The notes beneath the pieces were generated by a model. It did no database searches. It was not told the DNA's origin and saw nothing but the letters and a program-made list of their open reading frames with translations. A program made the position numbers and the translations under genes. DNA of 10,057 nt from Baffinella frigidus. Its lineage: Eukaryota > Cryptophyceae > Cryptomonadales > Baffinellaceae. The stretch covers positions 18,796 to 28,852 of the forward strand of contig MU646569.1 in the NCBI GenBank assembly GCA_026770585.1, in the 5' to 3' direction. Of this stretch, positions 9,201 to 10,057 are shown piece after piece (the first letter of the stretch is position 1; each line of letters starts with the position of its first letter).

Positions 9201-9951
9201 AAATTTAAAATTTCGGGAAGTTTGTACAAATTCCGTGTGAACTGACTTGTTTTCCCAGGTCAGCCCTGCACTCTTGCGTGGTACGTACCCGTCTCACGAA
9301 TGAAACGTGAGTCAGGTACGTAATCCCCACACTCCTGGACGTGACCTTAAACATTCAAGAAAAGGCCAATGTCAGCCTCGTGTGAGAGGGGTTCGGCCTC
9401 TTTCGATCCACAATGCTCAATGCGCTGCATGAACCACTCGAGGCTAGAAGATGGAGTATTTTAAATATGGGGTTGTTAAATTTAGTACCAGTCACGGGCA
9501 GGCTCGGTCACGTATCTCATGGAATTCCCGGAGATACGTGACGAAAGGCCCCTATTTGTGTGAAAATTACTCAACACTCCCCCCCCCCCCTTTACTTGTT
9601 AAAGAATCCCTGTTTTAAAATAGTCAGGTTTCTAGCGTCGCGTGGACCGCCCTAGTTTGTACCATGGGTCGCCGGAATTCGAACCCCCCCGGTACAAAGC
9701 CGCCGGACCGAAAACCCCCTCGAGGGTCGGGGCTTAGGACCGCGCCCTCTTGCACGTGGATGCAGTTTAGGGTTTAGGGTTTGGGGTCCAGGGTTTCGGG
9801 TTTCGGGTTTAGGTTTTAGGGCTTAGGGTTCAGGGTTCAAGTGTGAGGGTTTAGGGTTTGGGGTTTGGGGTCGTGGGGTTAGGGTTTAGGGGTGCGCAAC
9901 CTCGTTCAGTTGGATGCAGCTGGGGTGTCTGATTCGCTGGTTGATCGCCAT
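182..9951 (-). CDS. Split gene for a CAMK-group Ser/Thr protein kinase, nine exons, partial at both ends
   Basis: Joined in the order 9951-9901, 8086-8039, 7698-7661, 6081-6033, 4789-4691, 3677-3591, 2569-2523, 1774-1682, 251-182, the exons give 194 in-frame residues without a stop. Every junction is GT-AG, with intron phases 0,0,2,0,0,0,2,2. Kinase landmarks appear in the right order: RHPSC (helix C/beta4), YLVLELASGG (hinge), HRDVKLEN (catalytic loop with Asp and Asn), VADFG (metal-binding Asp), STAPE, SCDIWSVGVVLYELL (helix F) and ILKG-SYSFPSP. The GG-LF-RI, LEN-ILY and KILKG-Y-F-SP signatures resemble CaMKI/CDPK-type kinases. ATP-binding Lys and helix-C Glu should be encoded upstream of the window, and the subdomain XI Arg downstream, so catalytic competence cannot be judged. 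The known family transfers phosphate to Ser/Thr; the substrate and any calcium-sensing domain are unknown. Exon 9 lacks a Tyr-Trp-Asp-Thr stretch seen in its broken copies. Confidence 0.87.
254..414. mobile_element. MITE-like inverted-repeat element at the intron 8/exon 9 border
   Basis: The outer arms CCCGGGGACAT (256) and ATGTTCCCGGG (401-411) are inverted. The inner arms GAAATTTACTACACA (316-330) and TGTGTGGTAAATTTC (about 360-374) are also inverted around an AT-rich centre. A 5-bp direct repeat, GACCT, flanks the element (249-253 and 415-419). Relatives of the flanking sequence without the insert occur near 580-600, 709-733 and 905-928, which serve as approximate empty sites. The inner arms are shared with the element at 1799-1939. 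Confidence 0.75.
556..594 (-). pseudogene. Broken exon 9 copy 1
   Basis: Read on the minus strand in the exon 9 frame it gives ISYSFLSPFWDTT, clearly related to SYSFPSP of exon 9 and to the SPYWDDIS motif of CaMKs. The AG acceptor is lost (ctgaac before ATATCA), and the coding similarity stops before VSLDVKN. It therefore looks like a decayed 5' portion only. Confidence 0.7.
688..721 (-). pseudogene. Broken exon 9 copy 2, with two stops
   Basis: An intact acceptor ctctccacag is followed by a reading in the exon 9 frame of S-stop-SFPSH-stop-WDN. The SFPS and WD residues align with SYSFPSP and SPYWDT. Two in-frame stops make it non-coding. Confidence 0.65.
880..916 (-). pseudogene. Broken exon 9 copy 3
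   Basis: The acceptor cctctcagcag is followed in frame by LRSYPSPYMDTV, which aligns with SYSFPSP plus the YWDTV block (Trp replaced by Met). It has no stop, but sequence related to SLDVKNLVRKMLE is missing: telomere-like tctaaaacc follows directly. Confidence 0.65.
1058..1075 (-). repeat. Short telomere-like run in opposite orientation
   Basis: gtaaaccctaaaccctaa is C-rich on the + strand, whereas all neighbouring arrays are G-rich on +. It marks a local change of orientation directly after the long G-rich array ending near 1030. Confidence 0.75.
1076..1456. other. Unique AT-rich part of intron 8
   Basis: This stretch has mixed composition, no convincing exon, and no clear repeat. It separates the orientation switch at 1058-1075 from the poly-G stretch. 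Confidence 0.5.
1456..1490 (+). repeat. Poly-G/GA low-complexity tract
   Basis: Runs of 3 to 10 G separated by single A residues, a pure purine tract on the + strand and pyrimidine in the transcript. Confidence 0.9.
1518..1679 (+). repeat. Tandem GGGTGTA heptamers then 14-bp units, next to the exon 8 donor
   Basis: About ten GGGTGTA units (1525-1600) are followed by about four 14-bp units of the form GGGGCGAGGGTGTA. The array ends at gggtttagac, which contains the exon 8 donor (gtctaaaccc on the minus strand). The regular heptamer period suggests a telomere-type origin. Confidence 0.9.
1682..1774 (-). CDS. Kinase exon 8 (helices F and G)
   Basis: One base completing Trp is followed by 30 codons: SVGVVLYELLFMAPPF, then SSDNQAEIIRKILK, and two bases (GG) that form Gly with exon 9. 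It matches the WS-GV-LY-LL-G-PPF subdomain IX/X block. The acceptor is taaccccacag and the donor is GG then gtctaaaccc. The donor-side intron begins at once with a (CCCTACA)n-type array, and the acceptor is also telomere-like. Confidence 0.92.
1799..1939. mobile_element. 141-bp MITE with about 50-bp terminal inverted repeats
   Basis: The left end TCATGTGGAAACACTT and right end AAGTGTTTCCACATGA (through an imperfect middle) are inverted. Similarity of the arms continues inward past the shared block AAATTTAC-ACACA. GATT occurs directly on both sides (1795-1798 and 1940-1943) as a 4-bp target duplication. There is no coding capacity, so it is non-autonomous. Confidence 0.85.
1985..2122 (+). repeat. 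Local duplication with a perfect 16-bp hairpin
   Basis: A block of about 45 bp ending in gggatgaggtgttgagggttggtgttac (1999-2036 area) recurs at about 2062-2104. The second copy runs into an exact inverted arm: GATGAGGTGTTAAGGG at 2080-2095 pairs with 2107-2122 around an 11-nt loop. The ggacaagaaaa-agggaagccgca segment is likewise duplicated (2032-2056 and 2129-2153). Confidence 0.8.
2150..2175 (-). pseudogene. Broken exon 8 5'-end copy
   Basis: On the minus strand a cccgtag acceptor is followed by GTCGGTGCTGTATCAG. It matches the start of exon 8 (GTCGG...TGCTGTACGAG) apart from a 9-nt in-frame deletion. In the exon 8 frame it reads SVLYQALRLPSF, against SVGVVLYELLFMAPPF. No donor or 3' half is recognisable. 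Confidence 0.6.
2178..2290 (+). repeat. TTTGGGG-rich telomere-like array
   Basis: Repeated GGGTTTG and GGTTTGGG units with little TTTAGGG, ending in degenerate gcttggg sequence before the exon 7 copy. Confidence 0.8.
2321..2351 (-). pseudogene. Shortened exon 7 copy with both splice sites
   Basis: Acceptor cgatacag, then GTCCTAAATGAGGCC, and a 3' end TTGATTTG before donor gtccgtg. Exon 7 begins GTGCTGAAGCAGGG and ends GATATCTG before gtccgtc. The copy is 31 nt against 47, so the frame is broken; read from the start it gives VLNEALEP then a stop. Confidence 0.6.
2367..2491. mobile_element. 125-bp MITE-like element, CTCGAGTTGAGTCTA termini
   Basis: The left arm CTCGAGTTGAGTCTA (2372-2386) is exactly inverted at the right (TAGACTCAACTCGAG). 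Looser pairing continues through AACTTAAG-type blocks over about 44 bp per arm, and a small hairpin (GCTAG-ATTT-CTAGC) lies in the centre. AGTAA occurs directly on both sides (2362-2366 and 2492-2496). It lies between exon 7 and its broken copy. Confidence 0.8.
2523..2569 (-). CDS. Kinase exon 7 (after APE, start of helix F), 47 nt
   Basis: It encodes VLKQGEDGYTPSCDI plus TG, the first two bases of a Trp codon completed by exon 8 (CDIW-SVGV). This is the VL----Y---CD-WS region that anchors helix F; the conserved Asp is present. The acceptor is cgtgaccag and the donor is TG then gtccgt. A pyrimidine-rich ttcttctt run follows the donor. A shortened copy keeping both splice sites lies in the next intron (2321-2351). 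Confidence 0.89.
2578..2652 (+). repeat. About 40-bp direct repeat, two copies
   Basis: ggttgcgaaaaggtgcggtt...tgtatttacc (2578-2610) and aaccgcgaaaagatctggtt...tgtgtttatc (2618-2651) align along their length with scattered changes. No gene is seen here. Confidence 0.6.
2717..2867. repeat. Arm of a large inverted repeat with 3428-3583
   Basis: From ttgccatttactttcctgg to the end of gcttaggggttat the sequence is the near-exact reverse complement of 3428-3583. The two arms are about 560 bp apart and lie in intron 6. The arm contains most of the CACACAG-ended element at 2739-2897. Confidence 0.88.
2739..2897. mobile_element. 159-bp MITE-like element, CACACAG termini
   Basis: The ends CACACAGAGGGCTTCG and CGAAGTCCGCTGTGTG are inverted. 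Internal short palindromes include GGGCACTCAGTGCC and CCTACGG-CCGTAGG. A relative with 24-bp ends lies at 6497-6656 and a truncated inverted copy at 3427-3557. Lone ends (ctgtgtgg) occur at 2971-2977 and 8795-8803. Confidence 0.75.
2898..3000. other. Unassigned part of intron 6 with a lone element end
   Basis: Mixed sequence with no exon. An end-like cactgtgtggtacg near 2969 resembles the CACACAG element family. Confidence 0.4.
3030..3233 (+). repeat. Telomere-like degenerate array
   Basis: Interrupted GGGTTTA, GGGTTCA and GGGTGTA units, G-rich on +, interspersed with non-repeat bases. Confidence 0.8.
3235..3369 (+). repeat. 23-bp minisatellite, between five and six units
   Basis: The unit ttcagggttcagggtttagttgg is repeated almost exactly. 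Each is three telomere-like heptamers with a ttgg spacer, so it is a higher-order expansion of the telomere-like sequence. It abuts the broken exon 6 3' half at 3371. Confidence 0.92.
3375..3426 (-). pseudogene. Exon 6 3'-half copy (HTLCGTTASTAPE end)
   Basis: All but one of the 52 bases match exon 6 bases 3591-3642. The copy encodes the NVMHTLCGTTASTAPE end and keeps the donor GTGA after GAG. It stops abruptly at 3426, where a truncated CACACAG-family element begins. It has no acceptor and no DFG. Confidence 0.9.
3427..3583. repeat. Truncated CACACAG element, second inverted-repeat arm
   Basis: This is the reverse complement of 2717-2867, including the ctgtgtg end at 3551-3557 and the flanking tttagtaccaggaaag. 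The outer end is cut off at the junction with the exon 6 half copy. Confidence 0.85.
3591..3677 (-). CDS. Kinase exon 6 (DFG to APE, activation segment)
   Basis: The exon has 29 codons, phase 0 at both ends: VADFGMAQYCDKDSVM, then HTLCGTTASTAPE. It holds the metal-binding Asp of DFG, the activation loop and the APE motif; the P+1 loop reads GTTASTAPE where CAMKs usually have GTPGYVAPE. The acceptor ccctttcatcag follows a pyrimidine-rich stretch, and the donor is GAG then GTGAAG. Two partial copies flank it: the 5' half at 3829-3874 and the 3' half at 3375-3426, almost identical to this exon. Confidence 0.92.
3729..3785 (+). repeat. (GA)n/(GACA) microsatellite
   Basis: A run of gagaga with regular cagaga interruptions. 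In the transcript it is a CU-rich tract roughly 55 to 105 nt before the exon 6 acceptor, so it may help 3' splice-site recognition; that role is inference. Confidence 0.9.
3799..3828. mobile_element. Fragment of the 1799-1939 MITE family
   Basis: ataaatttcattgaaccaagtttataaa is the reverse complement of the inner terminal repeat of the MITE at 1799 (TTTATAAATTTGGTTCAATGAAATTTA), with few changes. Only this arm is present. It ends exactly at the exon 6 5'-half copy. Confidence 0.7.
3829..3874 (-). pseudogene. Exon 6 5'-half copy (VADFGMAQYCD)
   Basis: All 46 bases are identical to 3644-3689, that is the first half of exon 6 plus 12 nt of upstream intron with the ctttcatcag acceptor. It encodes VADFGMAQYCD and then stops at the MITE fragment. 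It has no APE and no donor. Confidence 0.92.
3876..4101 (+). repeat. Long telomere-like array (TTTAGGG)
   Basis: One of the cleanest stretches of TTTAGGG in the window, with TTTGGGG, TTCAGGG and TTTAGAG variants. All units are in the same orientation. Confidence 0.93.
4102..4400. other. ACATG-rich part of intron 5 holding an exon 5 relic
   Basis: The motif atACATGta or close variants recurs at about 4155, 4213, 4243, 4349, 4374 and 4396. The segment around 4207-4250 (attgtaaagccagaaatgggctatacatg) has an inverted relative at about 7022-7062. Apart from the exon 5 relic no gene is seen. Confidence 0.5.
4311..4363 (-). pseudogene. Exon 5 3'-end relative (FLYMSNDQSTPESTQIR)
   Basis: On the minus strand it reads TFLYMSNDQSTPESTQIR, aligning with NILYMSPDPAEPQIK of exon 5. 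CTCTACATGTC and CAGATCA are shared at the DNA level. The linker is about three residues longer, and the donor GT is replaced by GG. It is more diverged than the exon 6 copies, so it may come from a paralogue. Confidence 0.6.
4401..4690. other. Intron 5 proximal part, no feature recognised
   Basis: GC-balanced unique sequence between the exon 5 relic and exon 5. No exon, repeat array or inverted element stood out. Confidence 0.4.
4691..4789 (-). CDS. Kinase exon 5 (helix E and HRD catalytic loop)
   Basis: This 33-codon exon, phase 0 at both ends, reads ALLYLHEEG, then IAHRDVKLEN, then ILYMSPDPAEPQIK. It carries the catalytic Asp of HRD, the Lys two residues on, and the metal-binding Asn of LEN. 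The acceptor is aaccccgcag and the donor is AAG then gtacca. IK at the end joins VADFG of exon 6 as in other kinases (IK-V/I-DFG). It is the longest exon and the strongest single piece of evidence for a kinase. A 23-nt copy of its 5' end lies upstream (4991-5013) and a relative of its 3' end lies downstream (4311-4363). Confidence 0.93.
4832..4912. repeat. Dispersed repeat with inverted copy at 8190-8273
   Basis: agagattggcgatttagtgccaaacaac, followed by gcgtcagcgccgcacatgc and ctactgtaccccgt, recurs in reverse complement at 8190-8273 with some changes. The tttggcaataaat word of that copy also appears twice at 7285-7309. Confidence 0.75.
4991..5013 (-). pseudogene. Exon 5 5'-end copy (ALVYL)
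   Basis: 22 of 23 bases match the acceptor and start of exon 5 (cccgcag then GCTCTC-TGTACCTCC), encoding ALVYLR. Similarity stops before the EEG and HRD codons. Confidence 0.8.
5014..5610. other. Intron 4, largely unique AT-rich sequence
   Basis: No exon was recognised. An imperfect inverted pair, ctaatcaattagtg (about 5247) and ctgattagttgg (about 5305), suggests a decayed short element. The part around 5358-5400 (ccatttacttttcttgtgctaa) resembles 2716-2737. Confidence 0.4.
5614..5681. repeat. Two adjacent perfect hairpins
   Basis: AAGGGCCACGTGTTTTC (5614-5630) pairs exactly with 5643-5659 across a 12-nt loop. Next to it ATCACCATA (5663-5671) pairs with TATGGTGAT (5673-5681) across one base. 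No coding sequence is attached. Confidence 0.9.
5784..6028 (+). repeat. Telomere-like array flanking the exon 4 donor
   Basis: TTTAGGG units with TTAAGAG variants form a 24-bp higher-order repeat (gggtttagggttaagagttta). The array ends 3 nt from the exon 4 donor. Confidence 0.9.
6033..6081 (-). CDS. Kinase exon 4 (start of helix E)
   Basis: One base completing an Arg codon is followed by AYTEEEAAAVIRTVLE, 16 codons, ending in phase 0. This matches the Y-E-EA--I--Q-L segment of CaMK/CDPK helix E and runs straight into ALLYLHEEG of exon 5. The acceptor is accctcaaccag and the donor is GAG then gtttccttaacc. Both intron borders touch telomere-like repeats. Confidence 0.87.
6085..6415 (+). repeat. 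Telomere-like array, increasingly degenerate
   Basis: Clean GGGTTTA/GGGTGTA near the exon 4 acceptor decays into GGGTTTCGG and GGGTTGAG units by 6400. Confidence 0.8.
6497..6656. mobile_element. 160-bp MITE-like element, CACACAGCGGGC termini
   Basis: CACACAGCGGGCGACAAAGGGATT at the left and AATCCCTTAGTAGCCCGCTGTGTG at the right are inverted with three mismatches. The interior (cctacggtaggcaa-ccgtagg, ggggggttcctacggataag) matches 3427-3557 in the same orientation and 2739-2897 inverted. It is the most complete member of the family here. Confidence 0.82.
6689..6769 (-). pseudogene. Possible exon 3-4 relative, unspliced (GGGLFDRDLNS ... FTPTEAVSE)
   Basis: A single frame reads GGGLFDRDLNSYQQGRH, then VFTPTEAVSE, then a stop. 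GG-LFDR matches GGNLFERI of exon 3 and the family consensus GGELFDRI. Further on, FTPTEAV resembles YTEEEAAAV of exon 4, with no intron between. The first part is convincing, the second only suggestive. It lies between exons 3 and 4. Confidence 0.45.
6870..7010. mobile_element. 141-bp MITE-like element, GCCACTTAGCAGC termini
   Basis: GCCACTTAGCAGC (6870-6882) and GCTGCTAAGTGGC (6998-7010) are exactly inverted, with looser pairing further in (gaCCG and CCGgtg). No clear target duplication was found. Confidence 0.75.
7100..7312. repeat. Short tandem duplications in intron 3
   Basis: gtagccttttgagtggttagggac and gtggccttttgagtagttagggac follow one another at about 7213-7261. gtttggcaataaa is repeated at 7283-7308. 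A small palindrome ccccggatatccgggg lies near 7132-7147. Confidence 0.8.
7313..7338 (+). repeat. Direct repeat of the exon 3 donor flank
   Basis: gatctgtcaggttatggattcggacc matches 7636-7661, where it covers the first bases of intron 3 and ends at the exon 3 border. The copies are 323 bp apart. Confidence 0.9.
7540..7641 (+). repeat. About 50-bp tandem repeat, two units
   Basis: aagggcgtgtcg, a variable middle, then gcgaGATTGAAACCTAAAG occurs at about 7539-7588 and 7592-7641. The second unit runs into the exon 3 donor flank. Confidence 0.85.
7661..7698 (-). CDS. Kinase exon 3 (helix D), 38 nt micro-exon
   Basis: It encodes GGNLFERIDSLR plus two bases (AG) that pair with the first base of exon 4 to make another Arg. 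GG-LF-RI is the substrate-side signature after the hinge in CAMK kinases. The acceptor ccccaaaccag is itself made of telomere-like sequence (a run of G-rich heptamers on the + strand starts at 7700). The donor is AG then gtccga. The first 22 or so intron bases after this donor recur as a direct repeat at 7313-7338. Confidence 0.86.
7700..7868 (+). repeat. Telomere-like array directly before exon 3
   Basis: TTTAGGG and TTTGGGG units begin within 2 nt of the exon 3 acceptor and fill half of intron 2. Confidence 0.9.
8039..8086 (-). CDS. Kinase exon 2 (beta 4, beta 5 and hinge)
   Basis: The exon encodes VIEEDNYAYLVLELAS, 16 codons, phase 0 at both ends. YLVLEL is the beta 5/hinge strand that lines the ATP pocket in CAMK kinases. 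Acceptor caacctcag precedes GTG, and donor GTGAAC follows TCG. Read with exon 3 it gives LVLELAS-GGNLFERI, the usual LV-E--GGELFDRI signature. The following intron is the shortest in the gene, 340 nt. Confidence 0.88.
8276..8314 (+). repeat. Short telomere-like run
   Basis: agggttgagggtttaggtttgggggttagggtttaggg-type sequence between the dispersed repeat (8190-8273) and the exon 2 relic. Confidence 0.8.
8320..8355 (-). pseudogene. Exon 2 relative, 3' part (HTTICLVHDLTT)
   Basis: It reads HTTICLVHDLTT, corresponding to DNYAYLVLELAS of exon 2; hinge segments such as TTICLV-DL-TGG are common in CAMK-like kinases. Combined with the 5' part at 8508-8528, overlapping by three codons, the total is 16 codons, the same as exon 2. 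There is no GT donor after the last codon. Confidence 0.6.
8356..8507 (+). repeat. 152-bp mainly telomere-like insertion within an exon 2 relative
   Basis: The insert consists of about 40 bp of unique sequence and then TTTAGGG-like units (8394-8507). It is flanked by the direct repeat GGTGGTGTG at 8347-8355 and 8508-8516. Removing the insert and one repeat restores a 16-codon exon-like reading. Confidence 0.65.
8508..8528 (-). pseudogene. Exon 2 relative, 5' part (VFLDHTT)
   Basis: It reads VFLDHTT, matching VIEEDNY of exon 2 and the EVFED-T consensus. No acceptor AG directly precedes it: the upstream sequence is taaccttatg, next to an inverted-repeat element. Confidence 0.55.
8542..8660. 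mobile_element. Short inverted-repeat element
   Basis: CAGTTTTCATCTG-CA-GGCCACG (8542-8563) is inverted, with small changes, at 8637-8660 (CGTGGCC-AA-CAGATGTAAAAACTG). The A-rich interior includes aaaagaaacaac and its counterpart of T residues. Confidence 0.7.
8661..8975. other. Intron 1, mixed sequence
   Basis: No exon was recognised. A CACACAG-family end (agtccgctgtgtgg) lies near 8790-8803. The segment tttgtgtagtaactttcgttgaatgg (about 8900-8925) resembles an arm of the AAATTTAC-ACACA MITEs. Confidence 0.45.
8978..9490. mobile_element. 513-bp inverted-repeat element, TGGTAC termini
   Basis: The outer arms pair loosely (TGGTAC...AACCCCA...TCTAGC at 8978-9020 with the reverse complement up to 9490). 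The inner arms, 9049-9076 and 9357-9384, are a perfect 28-bp inverted repeat starting CACACGAGGCTGACATTGG. No transposase is encoded; the interior shows no long reading frame. Confidence 0.75.
9507..9542. repeat. Perfect 12-bp hairpin
   Basis: GTCACGTATCTC (9507-9518) pairs exactly with GAGATACGTGAC (9531-9542) around a 12-nt loop. Confidence 0.9.
9543..9762. other. Intron 1, unassigned with small inverted pair
   Basis: TTTGTACC (9656-9663) and GGTACAAA (9691-9698) form an inverted pair around a C-rich middle. A poly-C run lies near 9581. No exon was recognised. Confidence 0.45.
9763..9895 (+). repeat. Telomere-like array next to the exon 1 donor
   Basis: TTTAGGG, TTTCGGG and TTTGGGG units run up to gggtgcgcaac, which contains the exon 1 donor. 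Confidence 0.88.
9901..9951 (-). CDS. Kinase exon 1 of the window (end of helix C to beta 4)
   Basis: This exon encodes MAINQRIRHPSCIQLNE, 17 codons, phase 0 at both ends. The HPS-C-I-L pattern matches the HPNIV-L stretch after helix C of protein kinases. The acceptor is ttcaaaccag before ATG and the donor is GAG followed by gttgcg. The first Met is probably internal, because a splice acceptor precedes it directly and the glycine loop and lysine must lie upstream, beyond 10057. It splices in frame to VIEEDNYAYLVLELAS across a 1814-nt intron. Confidence 0.82.
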
Positions 9952-9962
9952 CTGGTTTGAAC

Positions 9963-10057
9963 GGGTTTGGGGTTCAGGGTTCAGGGTGCAGGGTGCAGGG
10001 TGCAGGGTGCAGGGTGCAGGGTGCAGGGTGCAGGGTGCAGGGTTCAGGGTGCAGGGT
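9963..10057 (+). repeat. GGGTGCA heptamer array upstream of exon 1
   Basis: About ten near-perfect GGGTGCA units, with a GGGTTCA interruption near 10040, continue to the end of the window. It starts about 10 nt from the exon 1 acceptor, so the next upstream intron is also filled with heptamers. Confidence 0.93.

Noticed and set aside
9660-9700. B-box-like gggttcgaattcc on the minus strand, suggesting a tRNA or SINE
   Set aside because: No A box, cloverleaf or poly-A tail is evident; the segment is better described by the GGTACAAA inverted pair.
9949-9951. ATG at the start of exon 1 as the translation start
   Set aside because: A cag acceptor directly precedes it and the kinase N-lobe would be missing; an internal methionine fits better, though this cannot be excluded without upstream sequence.

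Overview
The window looks like nuclear DNA from a eukaryote, most likely a microalga or related protist. It is dominated by degenerate plant/alga-type telomere-like heptamers (TTTAGGG with TTCAGGG, TTTGGGG, TGTAGGG and TGCAGGG variants). It has no bacterial gene layout, and its coding information is cut into very short exons with canonical GT-AG introns. I cannot name the species. Dinoflagellates, prasinophyte greens, cryptophytes and chromerids all seem possible, and the uniform GT-AG borders argue mildly against a typical dinoflagellate.

The main content is one split gene on the minus strand, running from about 9951 down to 182 and open at both ends. Nine exons (51, 48, 38, 49, 99, 87, 47, 93 and 70 nt; 582 nt in all) join in frame without a stop into 194 residues of a CAMK-group (CaMK/CDPK-like) Ser/Thr protein kinase domain. 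They cover the end of helix C (RHPSCIQLNE), the hinge (YLVLELAS|GG), helix E, the HRD catalytic loop, DFG, APE, helices F and G, and the start of subdomain XI. Glycine loop, VAIK lysine and helix-C glutamate would lie beyond 10057; the conserved subdomain XI arginine and the C-terminus lie before position 1.

The eight introns (340 to 1814 nt) make up about 94% of the gene. They hold telomere-like arrays almost always in one orientation (G-rich on +, so C-rich in the transcript), short inverted-repeat elements resembling MITEs, and tandem minisatellites.

The unexpected layer is a second, broken set of kinase exon pieces inside the introns, on the same strand and in the same order as the exons. 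There are copies or relatives of exon 2 (split by an insertion), exons 3-4, exon 5 (two ends), exon 6 (two complementary halves flanking the intact exon), exon 7 (both splice sites kept), exon 8 and exon 9 (three copies). One MITE sits exactly on the intron 8/exon 9 border, and its 5-bp target duplication contains the splice acceptor. The locus therefore appears to record repeated duplication and breakage of exons, with intron growth by telomere-like repeat and transposon insertion. No rRNA, tRNA, CRISPR array or intact transposase was seen.
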